Source of the DNA: an uncultured Mycoplasmatota bacterium
GTDB taxonomy: Bacteria > Bacillota_I > Bacilli_A > Mycoplasmatales > Mycoplasmoidaceae
DNA length: 12,104 nt
Assembly: GCA_949527715.1 (NCBI GenBank)
Contig: CATEWF010000025.1
Span: forward strand, 1-12,104
Reading direction: 5' to 3'
This document shows positions 8,276-12,104 of the stretch, one piece after another. The position numbers and the translations under genes were made by a program. The notes beneath the pieces are model-generated. The model made no database searches. It was not told the origin of the DNA and saw nothing but the letters and a program-made list of their open reading frames with translations. Every line of letters begins with the position of its first letter. Positions within the stretch are counted from its first letter, which is position 1.

Positions 8276-8281
8276 TATAAT
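8276..8281 (+). promoter_or_regulatory. -10 box of the large lipoprotein gene
   Basis: A perfect TATAAT lies 36 nt upstream of the lipoprotein ATG, predicting a leader of about 30 nt. A weak -35 candidate, TTGTGT, starts at 8251 with a long 19-nt spacer. This promoter points away from that of sufC. Confidence 0.5.
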
Positions 8282-8303
8282 GTAAAATACGTTTATAAAT
8301 TAT

Positions 8304-8308
8304 AAAGG
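8304..8308 (+). promoter_or_regulatory. Ribosome binding site of the lipoprotein gene
   Basis: AAAGG is placed 9 nt before the ATG at 8318, a normal distance. It supports this start and contrasts with the leaderless arrangement of the other promoter-proximal genes in the window. Confidence 0.6.
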
Positions 8309-8317
8309 TCAAAAATT

Positions 8318-11300
8318 ATGAAACTTAAAAAAACATTAATGTCAATCTTTGCATTAGCAGCAACCGGATTAATTATTACTCCAATTGCTACTTCTTGTTC
8401 TGATGTAAGTAGTGACATCATCGATAACTTAATCAACAAAGGAGATTCAAGCAAATTTTCTGATGTTCTTGGTACTGATATAAAGAGTGTTTTTAAAGAA
8501 GCTTTAAAATCTAAAGCTGGTTATGATGCTTTTAAAGCAAAACTTGTTGATGATGTTTTATATGCTTGATATAAAGACAAAAAAGACACACAAAGTACAT
8601 TTAAAGACAATTGAAACAAATGAGAAAAGCAAGCTAAGAAAGATTATGATGATAAAGTATCTTCTTACAAAGATTCACACAGAAATGATTGACCTTACTA
8701 TTTCCAAAACGAAGTTTTAGACCCAGTCGGTGGAACAAAAGATGCATTTATTCGTGACAAAATTTGTCAAAGTATTAGAACAGAATTTACAGATATCGTT
8801 TTCTCTTCAGATGATTTAAGACTTGCTGCTAGCCCAATTGAAAGTTATTCATATGACGAAAGACTTCAAACTTGAAATGGTAGTGTAAAGGGTGAAATAG
8901 ATAAAACAGAAAATTGAAAAAAAATTGATTTCTTTAGTTCTGTTGACCCACTATACATGTCAAATCCTTTATTGGCAAACCAATATGCTAAGATGCAAAA
9001 ATATGTATTTGACCAATACATGAATAAAATCAGACCTATATCTACTGCTATGTGCTTATGAAAATATTCAGCAGAAACCAATCAAATGGCAAATATTTAT
9101 AACTCTCACTTAATTCCTTCTGATGGTGGAAGTTCATCTAATGATGATGCTACTACTGGTTTAAAAGAAAGTTATGAATTTCCTTGCTTCAAACCAGCAA
9201 ATGGCCCATTAACTAATGAAACAACAGCTTCAGATTTATATTTTGAATTTGCAAATTTATGAAAAAGTTATGTTGATCATGACCAAACACCATTTATTGA
9301 AGATGAAGGTAGTACTAAAGTAGGAAAAATTAATATACCTAAAAATTTGACTGAAGACTCTGCTACATTGATGATTACTGAAAGTAATTCTGCTTTTTCT
9401 TCATTAGATGTCTCTTTTGCAGGTGTAGTTGGTGATTTATGAAGAGCCTATGGTACAGGTAATAGCGAACAAACTAATATAAAGAAATATCACACCAATG
9501 AACTTATTATTCCTGAAAATATACAGGATACTGATATTTTATCTAACTTCTTGTTTGCTAATGGTCATCAACCAAATGGTTCTTACACTATTGATTTATC
9601 AGATTTATATAGTTTCAACGGAGAAGTATCTCAACAAAGCGGAACAATAAAAAACTTTTCATCTTTTTTATTTAATCAACAATCAAGTTATGCATATCAT
9701 GATGGAAAAGAAGGTATAAGATATGTTGTACCTGCTGTTAGGTTACAAGTTGGAACAGAAGCGTTACCAATGGTTATGATCCGTGATAGTTTTGGTGTCC
9801 ATGTAATTGGTTTAGATTGTGCTGATTACATTGCTAATTACAAAGTCGGAGCTGAAAATAAACAATGAGAAGCAGAAGGTAATGTTTTAAAATATCGTTC
9901 TTTAATGGAATCTCATGAATTAGGTAACCAAGGAACAGGAATGGTTTTAAATTCTAAACTTAAAGACTTCTTTAAAAACAACTTGGATGACATAGTTTTA
10001 GGAATCTTAAAAGACGGAACAAAGGCACACATTGATTCTCTTTCAAGTGCTGACTCATCTACTGAAAAAGAAATTTTTGATAAAGATGTTTGAGGTAGCG
10101 ATATTTCTCAACAAATATTAGATTTAGTTACAAATGCAAATATGTATTATGCATATTACAACTTGATTAGCACAATTGATGAAGCAAACAAAAAACTATT
10201 TGATAATTCATCTAAATACGTAACTAATAGCTTAATTCGTAAAACTGGAAACATTACAAGTGATATTTACAAGAACGGTTTAGCATGTGCTCTTCCATTT
10301 GTATTAACATCTGGTGATCCATCAAATACTAATGATGAAATTCTTTTAGAAACAGATAATTATGATTGTACAAATGTTGTATATGGTTTTGATGATTATT
10401 ATTTAGGTGTTCCTGAATCTCATACTACAATTGGTAGCATGACTTCCAGAATAACTTCAAGTTTTCTTAATGAATTATTAGATGATTTATCAACTGCAGT
10501 TGAAAATTACTGAAATACTGCACAAGTTAGTCCAAATAAATCTACAAACGGATCATTAAAATATAGTGAACACATTATTGTTGAACGTGGTAATAGTCAA
10601 TCTGAAGATACAAAAGCATTCGATGCTATAAATTTCACATTTAATGCATTTGGTGCTTCTGGAAACGATATGTCAAATATCATTAAGTATAAAACTTATG
10701 AACAATATATTCAAAATGATGTTTCAACATTAGAAACCGAATTTTCTGAACCATTGACTTCAATATACAAAACAAACAAAGTTATTTCTGATACTACTCC
10801 ACTTTCTTACTACAAAAATGCTGCTCTTCCTACATCTCGTGACTATATCGATTTAATTAATAGCATTTACAAATCAAATTTAAATAGGTCAATTACAACT
10901 AATGCACAAACATTTAGTTCTGATAGTCTTGATTATGAATTAACATTAGCAACATTAAAATGATTAACTGATAACAACTATAAAGAATTATTAAACCAAT
11001 TAAGAAATAGTATTCCTTATTTTAGTTCTGCTGCTGTTGTTTGAAACCAAAAAGATTTAATTGATCCATACAATCGTGTATTTAGAGAAAGATGCGTAAC
11101 TAATACAAACTTTAATGATGTATTTGGATTCAAAGCTAATTACCTAGGTTTATATGATAATCGTTACCAAAGCACTAATAGTTTAATAAGTGGTTTAGAC
11201 AGCATGGATGGTGGTTTCATTTCTAATTCATACTATTACCATTTTGCACCAATGCCTTATTACATTTCATCATCAGAAACTTCGCCAGAAGGTCAAACAA

Positions 11301-12104
11301 AATCTTATTTACCAATTGCAATGAGTTTCGTAGGTATCCAAACTTCTTCTTCAAGTCCTGAATTAGACTCAGAAGTTTCAGATATTATTTTTAGTAGAAA
11401 CAATAAACACTTATATAATTCGGTTGAAAATGCTGCTTCTACTACTTTAGGTGATAAAGGTGAAGGTTCTTTATACCAATACGGTTCTATTGAAAATCTT
11501 AAATCTTTAATAGAAAACAACCATTCTATTGAATCAATTAAGAGTTATGCTCTTGCTATTGAAAATGCAATTCCTGATAATTCTGATTATGAACTTATTG
11601 TTTCTCAAATCAAAAATGGTAAAGATAGTGAAGGAAAACCATTGTCAACATGAGAGCAATATTCTGATTTATTGTTGAGTGCATTTGAAAGCACATCTGA
11701 AAGAGATCCTATTATTACAAGTGATATGTTTAAGGGATTTAACTTTGGTGATAATGGTTTAGGTGGTGTTCAACTTAAATCTAATGACACAGCATATGAT
11801 TCTGCTATTAAATTATCTTCAGGCGGATATGCGAGAACATATATGATTCAATTTAGTAAAAATGATCTAATCGGTGATGATGAAACTGTTTCAAAAAATT
11901 TAATTAAAATTTTTGGTGGAACACCAATACTAGGTGCAATAAATGTTGGAAAGACAATCCTTGATACAATCGCAGTTCAATATGCATTAAAATCTAATGT
12001 TCAATCTTCTGCAATTACAGACATTATTAAAGAAATTTATAATGGTAAGAAAATCAAAGTATTTGACCGTAGATTCAACGATCAATTAGGTGATACTTGA
12101 GTTT
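8318..12104 (+). CDS. Very large surface lipoprotein (C-terminus beyond window)
   Basis: The frame is open from ATG to the right edge, giving 1,262 residues with no stop when UGA is Trp; all 16 Trp codons are TGA. The N-terminus is a lipoprotein signal: a basic MKLKK, a hydrophobic core (about 7-24) and a lipobox-like ATSC, predicting cleavage before Cys27 and lipid anchoring on the outer face of the membrane. After it comes a charged, Lys/Asp/Trp-rich helical stretch (about 50-130) that includes WPYYFQNEVLDPVGGTKDAF, a pattern reminiscent of the N-terminal domain of extracytoplasmic chaperone/foldase proteins. The remainder is Ser/Asn/Asp/Thr-rich, globular-looking, with no clear tandem repeats and no second membrane segment. 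Size and layout recall the 1,200-1,300 residue lipoproteins of the M. genitalium/pneumoniae group (such as MG307, MG309 and MG338), but that link is from memory and unproven. The function is unknown. Confidence 0.9.

Noticed and set aside
8235..8317. Invertible (phase-variable) promoter for the lipoprotein, as known for some Malacoplasma surface lipoproteins
   Set aside because: I found no pair of inverted repeats flanking the promoter; the only clear repeat (8211-8230) is a simple palindrome beside sufC.
8523..8720. Open frame of 65 codons on the plus strand inside the lipoprotein gene
   Set aside because: It is out of frame with the long, continuous lipoprotein reading frame and encodes low-complexity sequence.
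8866..9081. Minus-strand frame opposite the lipoprotein gene
   Set aside because: It lies antisense to a confident coding region and has no start signal; it is a shadow of that gene.
8318..12104. Pseudogene or frameshifted lipoprotein
   Set aside because: All apparent breaks are TGA codons in one frame; none is TAA or TAG, so the gene is intact under the mollicute code.

Overview
The window comes from a wall-less bacterium (Mollicutes) that reads UGA as tryptophan. The DNA is very AT-rich. Every long reading frame is interrupted only by in-frame TGA codons, and the pieces rejoin in the same frame into complete, recognisable proteins. All 16 tryptophans seen in the large lipoprotein are TGA. 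A SUF operon, a short ProRS without an editing insertion, leaderless-looking promoters and a giant surface lipoprotein would fit a Malacoplasma/Mycoplasmoides-like lineage. The genus is inference; Mollicutes with translation table 4 is well supported.

Layout. (1) Positions 1-3162, minus strand: proS (prolyl-tRNA synthetase), then a two-helix membrane protein, then a polytopic membrane protein cut by the left edge. The three are joined by one-base TAATG stop/start overlaps. The edge-cut protein looks like a decayed GGDEF-EAL (cyclic-di-GMP type) protein. (2) Positions 3163-3220: a 58-bp divergent promoter region whose -10 boxes lie so close to both start codons that both mRNAs should be nearly or fully leaderless. 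(3) Positions 3221-3802, plus strand: a YigZ/IMPACT family gene. (4) Positions 3803-8210, minus strand: a compact sufC-sufD-sufS-sufU-sufB operon, in the same order as in Bacillus, with four tight junctions (three overlaps and one 1-nt gap). sufB ends directly against the convergent yigZ-type gene with no spacer and no visible terminator. (5) Positions 8211-8317: a second divergent promoter region. (6) Positions 8318 to the right edge, plus strand: a lipoprotein of more than 1,262 residues, still open at the edge.

How the genes fit together. SufS would release sulfur from cysteine, SufU would accept it, and SufB/SufC/SufD would form the ATP-driven scaffold that assembles iron-sulfur clusters. 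SufB, SufC and SufU keep their expected key residues. Two parts are unusual. SufD is only 201 residues, about half the family length. SufS keeps its PLP lysine and catalytic cysteine, but has Gln at the place where the Bacillus enzyme has the His used for zinc-ligand swapping with SufU, and GVSC in place of the GHHC loop.

There is no stretch over 300 bases without a gene, and I saw no tRNA, rRNA, CRISPR array or insertion sequence.
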